This document shows, in pieces, positions 33,849-45,826 of a stretch of 64,000 nucleotides of DNA. Under the pieces are notes generated by a model. It saw only the letters and a program-made list of their open reading frames with translations, did not search any database and had not been told where the DNA came from. This DNA comes from Limnanthes douglasii subsp. nivea. Taxonomy: Eukaryota; Streptophyta; Magnoliopsida; Brassicales; Limnanthaceae. Positions within the stretch are counted from its first letter, which is position 1, and each line of letters starts with the position of its first letter. The stretch lies in contig JAUPFV010000002.1 of the NCBI GenBank assembly GCA_036936605.1, positions 320,370,893 to 320,434,892 on the forward strand, in the 5' to 3' direction. A program made the position numbers and the translations under genes.

Positions 33849-34183
33849 TGTTGGAAATTTAGAAGTGTATGAATGTATGCAGATAATTAACAGGCAAACA
33901 AAAATGAGTTAAACTCGTTTTATACTAAAACCGCTGAAAGAAGAGTACAAACTACTTTTCATACTACGAATGAACTACATGAATATATAAGAAAATAGAA
34001 TAATTACTTAGAGCGAAACATACGCTAACAGTTATCAACAACTCCTAATAAAATGCAACCACTAGTTCATGTCCTGGTCACGTTGCAGAAGAGACTGATT
34101 CAGCTCCTACTTTCTCGCTTTGTAACTGACTTATTCAAAACATAACAATAAATAAAATACACGTTTAGATTAATATGTCAACA
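33849..34183 (-). mobile_element. 3' LTR of a minus-strand Copia element
   Basis: On the minus strand it runs TGTTGACATATTA...AATTTCCAACA, with TG/CA ends and short terminal inversions. Just before it on that strand lies the purine tract AAAGGGGAGTA (34184-34196). A TATA-like AGTATAAAAC occurs inside. The 5' LTR is absent from the window. Confidence 0.75.
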
Positions 34184-34192
34184 TACTCCCCT

Positions 34193-34560
34193 TTAATCTG
34201 AACGTGCCTGGAGATTTTTTACGCAAAGAAAACTCCTCATTTCTTCAAACTTAGTTGTGTGCAGTGCCTTTGTTAAAACATCTGCACGCTGCTCACTAGT
34301 ACTCACATGCTTGATGAAAATTGTTCCATTTTCAACACACTCACGAATAAAATGATAACGCACATTGATGTGTTTACTCCTCCCGTGAAATACTGGGTTC
34401 TTCGTGAAGTCAATTGCAGACCTATTGTCGATGTAAAGAATGACATGACCTGCTTTCACTTTTGATATACGACTTAGCACCTTCTGTAGCCAAATACCTT
34501 GACAAGCCGCAGCGGTGGCACCCATAAATGGACAAGGGAAACTCACATATTTTGTAAAGA
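34193..34560 (-). pseudogene. Copia RNase H C-terminal fragment
   Basis: The minus frame reads GATAAACQGIWLQKVLSRI, VILYIDNRSAIDFTKNPVFH, GRSKHINVRYHFIRECVENG and SEQRADVLTKAL, the standard Copia RNase H end, with DNRSA and HI..RYHFIRE conserved. It joins the 3' LTR at 33849-34183. The upstream side breaks at about 34560, so only the 3' end of the element survives. Confidence 0.87.
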
Positions 34561-34574
34561 ACAAGAATTTCAAT

Positions 34575-35220
34575 GAACCACCTCATGTTATATATGGCCA
34601 GAGACCTCTTACTAAGATGAGAGAAAAAATCCAAACATATGAAAGAAAGTTCGAGAACACTCAAAAACCATGCAATCGTTAATTCTTGCACAAATCAAGA
34701 AAAAATCATGTATATGAGCTAGAAATAATATTCCATGGGCATAAATCTTAACACCTCTATCGTAACCCTTACCCGGCGTTGGATTTACAAATGAAAATTT
34801 TGAAGTTGTCGTCGTACCACACGTTAATATTATTTTAATCATAATTTTATTGGTAAGGCTTGCAACAAACCAGATCACAATTGACACGGTAGAAAATAAC
34901 ATACGACAAGAAGCTTCGTCTTATTTTAGAGATTTTTCATCGATCTTATTCTAACGTTATTGGAGAAATCATGTTGGATATGGTCTTTGGCAGAGTGTAG
35001 TTAGGGAAGAAGGTTTAATGTCTAGTCATGATAGTAGAAGCTTCATTCTCTTATAACGTTATCCTTGATAGATCATAGATGGATCTGATGCATGTTCAGG
35101 TTTTTATGGCTCATCAATGTCTTTGATACCCAATCATCAGGAAATTAAGATTTATTAGAGAATATCATAAGATATTTCGGGAATATTATACGAGTTTTTT
35201 GCACTCAAAAAATAAAAATT
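34575..35220. other. Unassigned sequence between two Copia fragments
   Basis: No conserved protein or RNA is seen on either strand. Confidence 0.4.
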
Positions 35221-35224
35221 AGTA

Positions 35225-35813
35225 GGAGAAAGAACACTGGCATGCAGTGAAATGGATATTTCGGTATGCTAAGAATACTATAAACGTTGGCTTAACTTTT
35301 AACAAGACCGATATTGGTGAATCGATGAATGATGTTACAGGATCATTGGTTGATTTTGTTGATTCCGATTTTACAGGTGATATGGATAAAAGAAGATCTC
35401 TGACAAGATATGTATTTACCCTAGCTGGGAGTGCGATCAGTTGGAAAGCAGAGTTGTAAGCTACTGTAGCTTTGTCTACAACAGAGGCAAAGTACATGGA
35501 GGTAACAGAAGAAGTTAAAGAGTCAATATGGTTGCAAGGTTTGGTGGTAGCTTTGGGCTTGGATAGGAATACTACGAAAGTGTTTTGTGACAGTCAAAGC
35601 GCCATACACCTTACAGGAAACCAGATGTACCATGAGCGTACAAAGCACATAGATTTCAGGTATCATTTTATTCGTGATATAGTATTAAATGGAATTTTTA
35701 ATGTGAATAAAGTGTCTACACACGATAATCCAGCACATATAATGACCAAGGCAATATCAGTTCGAAAGTTTAGGGAGTGCCTAAACTGGATTGGTGTTCG
35801 CAGTATAGAGTGA
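35225..35813 (+). pseudogene. Copia RNase H (Tork/TNT1-like) fragment
   Basis: 35225-35456 gives HWHAVKWIFRYAKNTINVGL, then DFVDSDFTGDMDKRRSLTRY, ending at TAA. 35472-35813 gives ALSTTEAKYMEVTEEVKESI, VFCDSQSAIHLTGNQMYHER and TKHIDFRYHFIRD. A single TAA at 35457 is the only break. The upstream RT is missing; the 3' LTR follows. Confidence 0.87.
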
Positions 35814-35883
35814 ATGCCTTAGGGGCATCTGGTGAGTCAGAAGAAGAGAAGTTTCTTTGTTGATAGTGAAGAAATGATATTCG

Positions 35884-36293
35884 CCTCAAGGGGAAGATTT
35901 GTTGTGAATGAGTCGAATATTGCATTGACAATTTACTGTGTCCGGTAGTACCGTTTTGTGTCTGTGATAGTGATATTGTGCCTTGGCAGTGTACTGTGTT
36001 CGGCAGTACAAATAAGTGTTGTGACAGTATCGTTGTTAGACTTGTGGTATGAGCCAATTAGGCCCATTGTCTAGTAAGTCTATTAATTCCCTATAAATAG
36101 ACTACTAGAGCGACACAAAACACAATCTGAAATCTGTACCTTTTCTACCATAGTGAAACTCTTTTCTCTTGCGGCACCCGTAGACGTAGACAATTGTCGA
36201 ACCACGTTAAATCCTGTGTTTATTTAAATCTTTTATTCGCATATATTCTGTGCTTGAGCCATTTTATGATAATTGCATAGTAATTTAATAACA
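35884..36293 (+). mobile_element. Purine tract and 3' LTR of the Copia fragment
   Basis: CTCAAGGGGAAGATT (35885-35899) precedes TGTTGTGAATGAGTCG. The LTR carries a TATA box CCTATAAATAG at 36090 and probably ends AATAACA at 36293. The left boundary is firm; the right is inferred from TG...CA ends. Confidence 0.65.
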
Positions 36294-37120
36294 CTTTCGT
36301 ACCCGTACTCACCACCTTTGGTTCACTTAACAAGAGGCTCATAAGCTAGAGAGCTACTTTAACCACATCTTCGCGGACTTTTATCTCCTGAACTACATTG
36401 TATATTGAACCAAACTGAATTTTGGAAACTTCATGATGCAAACGAGGATAAGTCCATTTTGAGCCAATCTTTTATCTAATCCCCTCTCCAGTTCAATCTT
36501 CTCTTGCATCACTATCATTCTTTAAAAAATCCAGGTCTACTCCACCTTTAGAACCTCGACGACAATATGATTCAACCGTCTCTTTAAGAAACATATCCTC
36601 CTCGGCTTTGTCTTGTGAATCCCTGCTCAACATTATAATAGAAATATGTATATGATAAAACTGTAGCTCCGACTTTTCATCCGAATTACAATACAACCTT
36701 AAGCTTGGCCTCCATGCCAAAGGAATCACCAGAAGCTTCTAGTAATAGTTGGAGGTCAAACATGATATTGGCCAAAACTGTCCCAATCGATGTATCATGG
36801 TCCAATTTAAGAACCAACAACAATTATTTACACATAAAAAATTATACCTCAACCCCTAAGTCGACCTTCCTTTTCACTAACTGTGTGAGTGTCAAGTCTG
36901 TAGGAATGTCCCTCCTGCTAGAAGCAGTTCCAAATTGACTAAAAACTTCAGAAATCTGCTCTAACGCAAAAAAAGGTCTTGGTTTCCCTAGGTAAAACAA
37001 CAACATCCATAATATCTCTCGGCTGGGTATAATTTCGGAAATATTGAAAATCTCGACCACCACAACAGCAAGAGTTGCGGCTAGAACTACTTAACTATCA
37101 CAATCCACATGCTTATGTTT
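36294..37120 (-). other. Possible exons of an unrecognised minus-strand gene
   Basis: Three coding-like blocks lie in order on the minus strand. 37000-36852: EQISEVFSQFGTASSRRDIP then TDLTLTQLVKRKVDLGVE, followed by a GTATAA donor. 36800-36705: LDHDTSIGTVLANIMFDLQL then LLEASGDSFGMEAKLK, followed by GTTGTA. 36640-36493: DSQDKAEEDMFLKETVESYC and GGVDLDFLKNDSDARED, ending in TGA and preceded by TTGAGCAG. The pattern fits the last three exons of a gene. I cannot name the protein, and the splice phases are not all clean. Confidence 0.35.
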
Positions 37121-38039
37121 CGTGGCTTCGAAAGGTCCCCTCACCTTCCTTCTTTTTTTTCTTTTTTTTTTCATGATTAAGTTTATTTCACATTCAGCTC
37201 CAACACCAGCACCAGTCGTATTCTCACCTCGCATAGCTTTCAAATCAAGTTTCTGTAAAACATTATGGATAAGTGCCCCACTTTTGCTTTTGCCAGTGAG
37301 GGATTTGCTCCTCAGTTGTGGTCCTAGTCAGAGATAGAGAAGAAGAGAAGAAAAAGGTGGCTGTCGAACTAGGGTAGAGAAAATTAGGAAAATGAGTTGA
37401 GTCTAAGCTCATTTATGTGTCGGGTCTTGGTTTAGATTCGGGTCGTATTTTAGACCAGATGTTAACCCACGAAGGTGTGCGTATGAATCCAAATGTCTGG
37501 ATCAATCTTGTTTAAAGGCTCAACTAGAGTTTCTTACTTAATTACTAACAAAATTTAACAGTTAAACCAACAACTTACATTTCTATACTAAAAATATGTA
37601 TCACATATTACATTGAACAATAAGAAATATTTTCTGATTCTGGAATCTGTTGTCTTCTACTTTTGTCTAACTTAGTATCAGAGCAGTTCCTTCAATGGAA
37701 AACTCTATTCTTTCTCTTCGGCTCTGCTGATCAAGCTTCATCTCCATTGAATAAACTGTTGGCCAACAATGGTGATAAACATTGGCCTCTCAAGCTGTTA
37801 AGCACTTCTGATGGCTCAGTAATTGAAAATGCTGAATACGATAACTGATAGCAAATTACTAGTTACTATTGAGATGGCTCTATAGTACGATGTGCCCTGA
37901 GGTTCTATCCCATATACTAGAGGAAGAGACCTCCAAAGGACTGTGAGATGCTATAGTTAGGCTTTCTGGCTCCCAAATAAAGTCTAGAGTAACCTTTTTT
38001 AAGGCAAAGTTTCAGAGAACCAGGAAAGGTAATTCCTCA

Positions 38040-38549
38040 ATGGAGGACTATCTTGCTAGGATGAAGCATTTATCAGGCAACCTAGCTCTAGCAGGTTCTC
38101 TTGTGTCACTAGATGATCTGGTGCCTCTAGTGTTAGCTAGAATGTACGTAGAATACACTCCTATTGTTGTGCACTTAGCAGAAAATGACGTACAAAATTT
38201 GCTAGACCTTCAAGCCACTCCGTTGACCTATGAGAACATATTGGATCAGCTAAACAAGGTGCAGTTCTCCTTGGTAAATGTTAATTTTACCTCAGCTAAT
38301 AAGACCGGATCTAGGCCATCTGGTAGCAACAACTACAAATTTAATTCAAAAAATGGTAACAAAGGACAAGAGGAGGTGCTTATAAAGGGAGGTATTCATT
38401 TATCTAATTTATCAACAACAGAGAAAGAAGATCTTATAGGGATAGAGGAGGCAGGTTCAACTGTAATAATAAGCCTATTTCTTAGATATGTGGGAAATAT
38501 GGTTATGGAGGTGCCTATTGCTAGTTCATGGATGATCCTGGTGTTATAG
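38040..38549 (+). pseudogene. Copia D gag
   Basis: SSMEDYLARMKHLSGNLALA, VPLVLARMYVEYTPIV and ENILDQLNKVQ match the UBN2-type Copia gag. The upstream part (37690-38035) is in other frames (LEEETSKGL, KAKFQRTRKGNSS). The usual CCHC knuckle appears shifted near 38480. Confidence 0.75.
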
Positions 38550-38629
38550 GACAATTACCAACTGATTAGAACAAGGTTGCTCAAGATTAGAGTGCCTCGA
38601 CTGTTTCTCAAAAGTCTGGAGGTAGAGAT

Positions 38630-39950
38630 GAGGCATGGTATATTGACAGTGGTGCTAGCCACTATGTCACTAATTTAGCTAAGATGATTTCTAAAAAATC
38701 AGAGTATTGAGGTACTAAGTCAGTGGCTGTAGGTAATGGTAGTAAGCTCGAAATTAAACATTTAGGTAAAACTACTCTTTCTACTAAAACTAATAAGCAT
38801 ATTTAGCTAAATAACATCTTACATGTCCCTCAAATCAACCAAAACCTTCTATTCATTTCTTAATTAACTACACATAATAATATCTTTCTTGAATTTCATA
38901 TCTTTAACTGTTTTCTGAAGGACAAGATCACAAGGAGGACTCCTCTTTCAGGGAAGGTTGATAATGGGCTCTATAGGTTGGAAGACTCATCTGACTCTTG
39001 TAATTCAAAGGCTGTTGTCCTAAGGGGTTATCCTAGTGTGTCAACTATTTTTGTTTTAGCTAAATCTTCTAGGTCTCTAAAGGAAGGGTGGCATAGGAAG
39101 TTAGGTCATCCTTCCACAAGGATTATTTCTCTTGTTATGAAGCTTTGTAATATTTTTGTTGGTTCTGCTAATGAAAAAGTGTTATGTGATGAATGCTAGC
39201 TAGGAAAGTCACATTCTCTTCCTTATTCTAGGTCTCTTTCTCAGTCCATAAATATTCAATACTTAGTACATTCTGACTTGTGGGGGCTGCTCATGCTGTT
39301 TCTAAGAATGGATTTAGCTTTTACATTCTATTTGTGGATGATTTTTCTAGATTTACATGGTTGTACTCTCTAAAGCATAAAGGTGAGGTTCTACATGCTT
39401 TCACAGAATTTAAGACTTTAGTAGAAAATCAAATTGATAAAAAGATGAATTATTTTCAGTCAGATGAGAGTGGTGAGTTTAAGACCTTTCGCTCTTTGAC
39501 AAAGAAGTTAGGAATCCAACTCAGGACATCCTATCCTTACTCAGGATATTCTTACTCTTTCAGCTATTGGCATGATGCCTTTCACACAACTGTATATCTA
39601 ATCAATAGACTTCATACTATTGTTCTCGAAGACAAGTCTCCTTTTGAATTTTTTTTAACACTCAACGTGATTATGGCTTTCTAAAGGTGTTTGTTTGTTC
39701 TTGTTTTCCGTGTCTCAGGCCTTATCAGACGAATAGATTTTAATACCACTCTACTAAATGTGTTTTATGGGTTATAGTTCTGTGCATAAAGGGTACAAGT
39801 ACTTAAGTTCTACTGGAAGAGTCTATGTTTCTAGAAATTTCATCCTCAATGAAGATGAATTTCCTTGCTTCTCTAGTTTTCTGGGTTCAAAGGGTCATGT
39901 CTCTAAATCTGTGTCTCTATGGTTACTTAGATTTCCTAATGTCAAGTTTT
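38630..39950 (+). pseudogene. Copia D protease and integrase
   Basis: WYIDSGASHYVTN at about 38637-38675 keeps the DSG catalytic triad. The GAG-pre-integrase block has KEGWHRKLGHPSTRIISLVM and a CDEC pair (38978-39197). The integrase core starts VHSDLWG (about 39268) and continues in frame 39280-39681 with FVDDFSRFTWLYSLKHKGEV and FQSDESGEFK. The region that should carry the catalytic Glu has lost sequence: YSYSFSYWHDAF follows directly, so the WNG-HG..ER part is deleted. CFMGYSSVHKGYKYL (39758) is the integrase tail. Confidence 0.85.
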
Positions 39951-40349
39951 AGATGAGACTTCTAATCTACAACAGACTCTTCCTACAAAACTATCTAGCT
40001 CTCTGGTGATTAGTCCTAACAACAATACTTCACACCTACCAAATCAATAATCACACAATACAAACATACCTGTTAGCCTTAGCTCTTCACAACAAGAGCA
40101 CAATAGTCTAACAATGTCCCCTGCCAGAAATATAGCCTTGTTGTCACCAAAACTTGTTACACAATCATCTAGTTCACCTATGTTAGTGATTGAACTACCG
40201 TTTGATAATCCCGGTACCCAACCTCCCTCTTCAACTGATCTCAATGCCCATTTTATGATTACAAGGGCCAAGGCTGGTATTTTCAAACCTAAAGTTACAC
40301 TAGTCTTACTACTATGCCTATTGTTGCTACTAGATAACCTCATAATTAT

Positions 40350-41867
40350 TTGAGGCTATCATTATTCCTCAGTGGTCTCAAGCTATGAAGACTGAGTATG
40401 ATTCCTTAATGGAAAATCATACTTGGTCCCTGGTCCCATACACAGATGGCACGAGCATGGTGGGGTGTAAATGCGTTTATAAATTGAAATATAATCCTAA
40501 TGGGTTTATTCAAAGGTGCAAAGCCAGACTTATGGCTAATGGATTTCATTAACAGCGTGCATTGACTTCACATAAACCTTTAGCCTTGTTATCAAGGCTT
40601 CCACCATAAGACTTGTATTTACACTGGTTGTATCCAGGGACTGGACCATAAGGCAACTTGATATAAATAATACATTTCTAATTGGTGATTTAAAAGAAGA
40701 GATGATTATGGAGCAACCTCAAGGTTTGTGGATGCTGGTCTCTTCCTAATCCCGTTTGTAAACTACATCAAGCCATGTATGGCTTAAAGCAAGCACCTAG
40801 ATCCTGGTATTCCAAGCTAAAGTATACATTGCTCTTGTGGGGTTTTCAAAACTCACGAGCAGATTACTCTATGTTCTTCCTAATGACTAAAGAGGTATCC
40901 ATCATCCTATTTGTTTATATGGACGATATAATAGTCACTGGTAATAGCTCTACCTACCTGATTAAGTTCATATAGAGATTTCACTCTGAGTTTGCACTCA
41001 AAGATATGGGTTGTCTCAAACTTTTTCTGGGCATGGAGGTGTATATGGATGACTCTGGTTTATAACTGACTCAAACAAAATACAATAACGATGTACGTGT
41101 TAAGGAAGGGATTTCCAGTGCTAATTCATGCTCCACTCCAATGCGAGTCAGTCCTGTTGTCTCCAAGTTTGATGGTGAAAGTCTTCACTGCACTACACGG
41201 TACAAAAGTGTGTTGAGCTTGTTATATACATACTCCACACTAGACCCGACATCTCCTATGATGTCAATTAAATGAGACAATTTCAAAAATCTCCTAGAAC
41301 TACACATTTACAAATCGTAAGGAAAATTCTAAGATACTTATGTGGGACAATGTCGTTAGGTTTTCATATTAAACCAGTCATGTGCATCAGCTCACTGGAT
41401 TTATTAATGCGGACTAGGATGGTTCTAGGGATGACCGTCGTTTAATGGAAGGCTATTGTGTGTTTCTGGGTGCCTCACTATTCTCTTGGTCTTCTAAGAA
41501 ACAAGGAGTAGTCTCTCGATCCAGTACAAAATCAGAGTAATGGTCTCTTGTAAATCTTTCGTCTGAATTGATTTGGCTCCATTTTGTCTTGGATGAAATT
41601 GGTCTTCCTCTTCATCAAACTCCGGTTATCTGGTGTGATAACCGTTGAGTAAATGATTTGGCATCAAATCCTGCGTTTAACGCCCAAACCAAAAACGTTG
41701 AGCTTGAGCTTCATTTCATTTGGGATCAAGTGGTCCACGGCCCTCTTAACATTTTTTTTGTCCGGACACATGACCAAGTAGTTGATCTTCTCACCAAACT
41801 CTTTCCCAATCTTGATTCTTATTCATATGAGACAAAATTGGCCTCGGTGTTCCTCCACTTTGTTTGA
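40350..41867 (+). pseudogene. Copia D reverse transcriptase and RNase H
   Basis: PQWSQAMKTEYDSLMENHTW and LMANGFH open the RT. AMYGLKQAPRSWYSKLKYTL and the catalytic FVYMDDIIVTG (about 40911-40940) lie in the frame 40775-40972, which ends in a stop; the rest shifts frame (FALKDMGCLKLFLGMEVY). RNase H is highly decayed; the tail near 41665-41850 (NPAFNAQTKNVELELHFIWD) is the usual HI..DCHFIRD end. Confidence 0.83.
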
Positions 41868-42224
41868 GGGAGGAAGTTAGAGAAAGAGAAGAAGAGAAGA
41901 AAGAGGTGGTTGTCGAACTAGGGTTAGAGAAAATTGGGAAAGTGGGGTGAGTCTAAGCTCATTTATGTGTTGGCTCTTGGTTTAGATTCGAGTCGTCTTT
42001 TGGACTAGATGTTAGCCCACGAAGGTGTGTATGACTCCAAATGTCTGGGTCAATCTTGTTTAAAGGCTTATCTAGAATCTGTTACTTAATTACTAACAAA
42101 ATGTAACAATAATTTGTTACACCAACAACTTACATTTTTAGTATAAAAATGTGTATCACATATTACATTGAATAATAATAAATATTTTATGATTCTTGAA
42201 TATGTTATCTTCTACCTTTGTCTC

Positions 42225-42956
42225 ATCCTCTCTAACCAATGACCACTCCTCGTGTAGGAGCCACATGTATGTGTTAAAGTAAACTCGTTGTCATAACTTG
42301 GTTTATTACCCCACATTACTTAGATATTTCAATTATAATGATGCCTTTTGGGAGTGAACCAAGGACAAAACCTTGCAGGTCTATATGCCCAAAGCAGACA
42401 ATATCACATTAGTTGATGGGAGATATATTCTTTTAATTTACTCATCAATTTTTGTTATCTCTCCAATGACCACTCCTCGTGCAGGAGCCACATGTAAGTT
42501 ACCGAAAAATTAACAACTTTTCATCATTAAAGGGATAGTCACCTTCTTTACCAGCAATATCAAACACAGTCTTGTAATAAATAGCATGGGACATTTAGTC
42601 TAATAACGTATAAAAAATAGTATTATCTCCGACCAATATGGACAACAATAATCTATTTTTTCGACCATAACAAAAAGACATCCTCAAGCAACTCTTCAAC
42701 CACTGTGAGGTTAACCGCTCTACATACTCATCCCCAACAACAAGCGTTTCGAAGAATTTACGATTCAAAAGACTTTCTTTCCTCTCCTTAGATAGAGATT
42801 GGTGTTTAAAACTACCATAACTTCTTTTACTCGTATTAAAAGATTGGTTAAAATATTTTGGAAAAGAAGTTCCAATCTTTGTAGTTTCAGTTATACCGAA
42901 ACACAACATCTTTGCCTCATATTTTCTTAGACATCCTTATCTATAAACCTCCAAAA
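42225..42956 (-). other. Spacer with a repeated 34-bp motif and a weak minus-strand frame
   Basis: CCAATGACCACTCCTCGTG.AGGAGCCACATGTA occurs at about 42237 and 42465; CTCCT...AGGAG within it forms a short hairpin. The minus frame 42909-42595 (SFKHQSLSKERKESLLNRKF, then EYVERLTSQWLKSCLRM) might be a LINE ORF1-like remnant; not assigned. Confidence 0.35.
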
Positions 42957-43249
42957 TGTTAATATTGTTTAGAAGTTGTTCTTGTTTTTTATTGGTTTAG
43001 TTGTTTTGTATTTCTATTGGCTGTTAGATTGTTTTTTTAATGTGCGTCGGTGGTTTTCTTTTCGTACTTAAACCATCACTTGTTACCAAATGAAGGTGAA
43101 CCAATATTTTAATCTTTGAGTAACTCCTCAGCTCCATTTTCTCTTCAATTTTTAATATATATTCTCACAATTAAATTTATGTCTTCTACACTAATAAAAC
43201 GGTACCAGAACCCTCTTCTTAAGAGATGTGTTAGGTTAAAATAGAAAGA

Positions 43250-44060
43250 GAATTTTCAATTGCTGAACCACCAGTCTTCGATGAAGACAATTATCAAATT
43301 TGAGAAGTTTGTATGGATATAGATTTGGAGGATTTGAATCTTTAGGAAGAAGTATAGGTTAATTACGATATCCCCCAATTTCCAGTAAATACTATTATGG
43401 TACAAATTAGAGCACAACAAGAAAAGAAGGAAGAAAATCAAAGGCAAAAGGTTTTCTATTTGCATTTGTATCTCATATGATATTCACACGAATAATGTCC
43501 CTCAAAAAATCCAAATAAATATGGGATTACCTCAAAGTTGAAGATGAAGGAGTTTGAGTGCGTGAATAAGTACTCATACAAAATTCTGAGCATTTCCAAC
43601 AAGGTGAAATGTCTTGGCTCTGAGTTAGAAAACTTTAGGATTGTTGAAAAAAATTTCTCAATGTTCTAAAAAAGTTTAAAGTCACCATTACTACTCTAGA
43701 GAACACCAAATACCTGTCAAATATCTCTCTTACAGAACTCTTAAATGCTTTACAAGCACAAGAGCAGATAAGGTTTATGAGGCAAGAAAGGATGATTGAA
43801 GGTGCCTTACCTATAAAACATGAAGACAACAACATGTATAAAAAATAAAAATCAACTCAACAACTAAAGATTCATTTAGCAATTATCAAATGAGAAAAGA
43901 AGGAGGTATGAAAAAATCCTAGCCACTCTGCCGCCATTGTGAGAGGAAAGGTCATCCACAATACAAGTGTTAGGGGAGATATGATGCTAAATGTTCCAAA
44001 TGTAATTAACTCGGACATGAAGCTATAATTTAGCAAAGTGAAAGGTGAGATACAAGAAAC
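43250..44060 (+). pseudogene. Copia E gag remnants with zinc knuckles
   Basis: PPVFDEDNYQI (about 43270) is the Copia gag opening. Near 43918-44030 one frame reads HSCRHCERKGHPQYKC then CSKCN..GHEA, two CX2C...H...C knuckles. Stops separate them. Confidence 0.65.
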
Positions 44061-44139
44061 TGTTGCAAGGGTAGCTAATCAAAAGGAAGAAGATCAATTG
44101 TTTGTGGTCACTTGTTTCTCATGCAGAGAATCGTATGAG

Positions 44140-45118
44140 AGCTGGTTGATTGACACTTGAAGTCAAGAGAAATATACAGTAGCTATAACAAGCTATGGAG
44201 GTACACAGTTTATTTTAGATGTTTTATTTTTACCTAAAATTGATCAAAATCTCTTAATTGTTTGTCAATTACTCGATAAAGGCTATAAAAGTTTCTTTGA
44301 GAATATACAATGTTTGACCAGAGATACTAGTGGTAAAGACTTGTTTAATGTCAAAATGAAAGGAAAAAGTTTTGCTCTAAATTGAATAAAGAAAGAACAT
44401 ATGGTCTTTAAATTCAAAGTTAGTGCCACTGAGATTTGGCAAAAAAGACTGCATTTTTCATCATTGAGGATTGCTTCACATGCAATCAAAGAAGTTCTCA
44501 GAAAGACTCTCATCCATTTATAATGCCATGCCTCCTTTTCATGCTTGTAATTTTTGGAAGAAATATAGGAAAACCATTTCCTAAACAAGCTTGAATAGCC
44601 TCATCAAATCTACAGATGGTTCATATTGATCTTTGTGGTCCTCAACGAAAACCATCACTAAATGGTACTCTTTCTTACATTATTTTGTTGGATCTAGTTT
44701 ATAAATAAAAAGTTAGAAGTTGTTGGCGGGGAGTACACTTTATAAAGTTAGAAATTTAAATCCAAAGTTGAGAATGAAAGTCTATGTTAATTCATACTAT
44801 ACAGTGTGATAATGACGGGGAGTACACTTCATAAACTTTTAACAGGTTTTGTGAAGAGGCTAGAATTGAACATGAACTGATATCATCATATTTTCCTCAA
44901 TAGAATGGGGGAAGTAAAAGAAGAAATAGTTTCATAATGGAGATGATGAGATACTTGCTTCATGAAAATAATCTTTCAAAATACTTTCGGGGTGAAGCAA
45001 CATACACTAATGTGTACTTACATAATCGAAAGTTAATAAAAGTTTTAAAACACCTGAAACCATTTGAAGCTTGGTATGGTGACAAACCTTATTTAAAGTC
45101 TCTTAAAGCATATGTGTG
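44140..45118 (+). pseudogene. Copia E protease end and integrase
   Basis: SWLIDT (about 44140) marks the protease; the GAG-pre-integrase and core are weak (QMVHIDLCGP at about 44610, IQCDNDGEYTS near 44795). The end is clear: EMMRYLLHENNLSKYFRGEA then KPFEAWYGDKPYLKSLKAY (44937-45118). There the sequence jumps to RNase H-proximal sequence. Confidence 0.7.
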
Positions 45119-45826
45119 TTAAGGTTGTTGAAGCTGAGTTACGGATTTTTAAATGTTGTCTGATGTATTTAACAACAACCAGTACTAACATCTTTAATAT
45201 TGTAAGTATTCTCTCTAGATTCATGTTTTGTCCCAATGGAACTTACATGGGAGCTGCAAAAAGAGTTATCAGACACATAAATGGGACCTATAATTATGAA
45301 GAAGTTTTTAAAATAGAAAGAGATGCAGCTAATTATTTTCTCTGACAGTGATTGGGGTGGCTCAATTGATGACATGAAGAGTACATCTGGTTATTGATTT
45401 TGCCTCAGATAAAGTATATTCTTTTGGAGCTCAAGGAAGTAGTAAACGGTAACTCAATCCACTACTCAAGTAGAATTTATAGCTGCAACAACTAATGTTA
45501 ATCAAGCTCTATGGTTAAGTAAAATTCTAGATGCTCTAAACATGAATAAAAAACAAACAATTAAAATACTAGTTGATAATCAGGATGTCATTGCGATCTT
45601 CAATAATCCAGTCTTTTATAGAAAAATTAAGTACTTCAACATCAAGTTTTTTTTAGAACTTCAAAAGAGTGGTGATATGACTTTGTCTTACTACAAATCA
45701 GAAGATCAAATTACAGATATTTTCACTAAACCTCTGCTACTTAGCAAGTTTGAATACTTCATAAAGAATCTTGGACTTTGCAGTATTCAAACAAAGAGGA
45801 GTGTTAATACAGTAGAAACTCGATAA
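45119..45826 (+). pseudogene. Copia E RT end and RNase H
   Basis: The segment after 45119 reads LMYLTTTSTNIFNIVSILSR and GAAKRVIRHINGTYNYE, the end of RT. RNase H follows: SDSDWGGSIDDMKSTSGY-like in shifted frames and then 45542-45826 (ILVDNQDVIAIFNNPVFYRK, DQITDIFTKPLL). The whole RT palm with the YVDD motif (about 700-800 bp) is absent. The final frame runs into the 3' LTR and now ends inside the pogo-like insertion. Confidence 0.8.

Larger units (their letters stand above)
37328..42224 (+). mobile_element. Copia element D with both LTRs, decayed
   Basis: LTRs at about 37328-37669 and 41877-42224 share GAGAAGAAGAGAAG, GGTTTAGATTCG, CCACGAAGGTGTG and CACATATTACATTGAA, with clear divergence. 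The 5' LTR is followed by TTAGTATCAGAGCAG (37672), the initiator-Met primer site with changes. Gag, protease, integrase, RT and RNase H lie between in Copia order. The TTTGAGGGAGGAAG purine tract precedes the 3' LTR. A 5-bp target duplication is only tentative (TCCTA/TCCTC). Confidence 0.88.

Noticed and set aside
37122..37337. Possible small secreted protein with a hydrophobic start
   Set aside because: No ATG at the start, a poly-T tract makes the hydrophobic part, and the frame runs into the Copia D LTR.
38040..42224. Integrated plant pararetrovirus
   Set aside because: Domain order protease-integrase-RT-RNase H with LTRs and initiator-Met primer site is Copia; no movement or coat protein is present.
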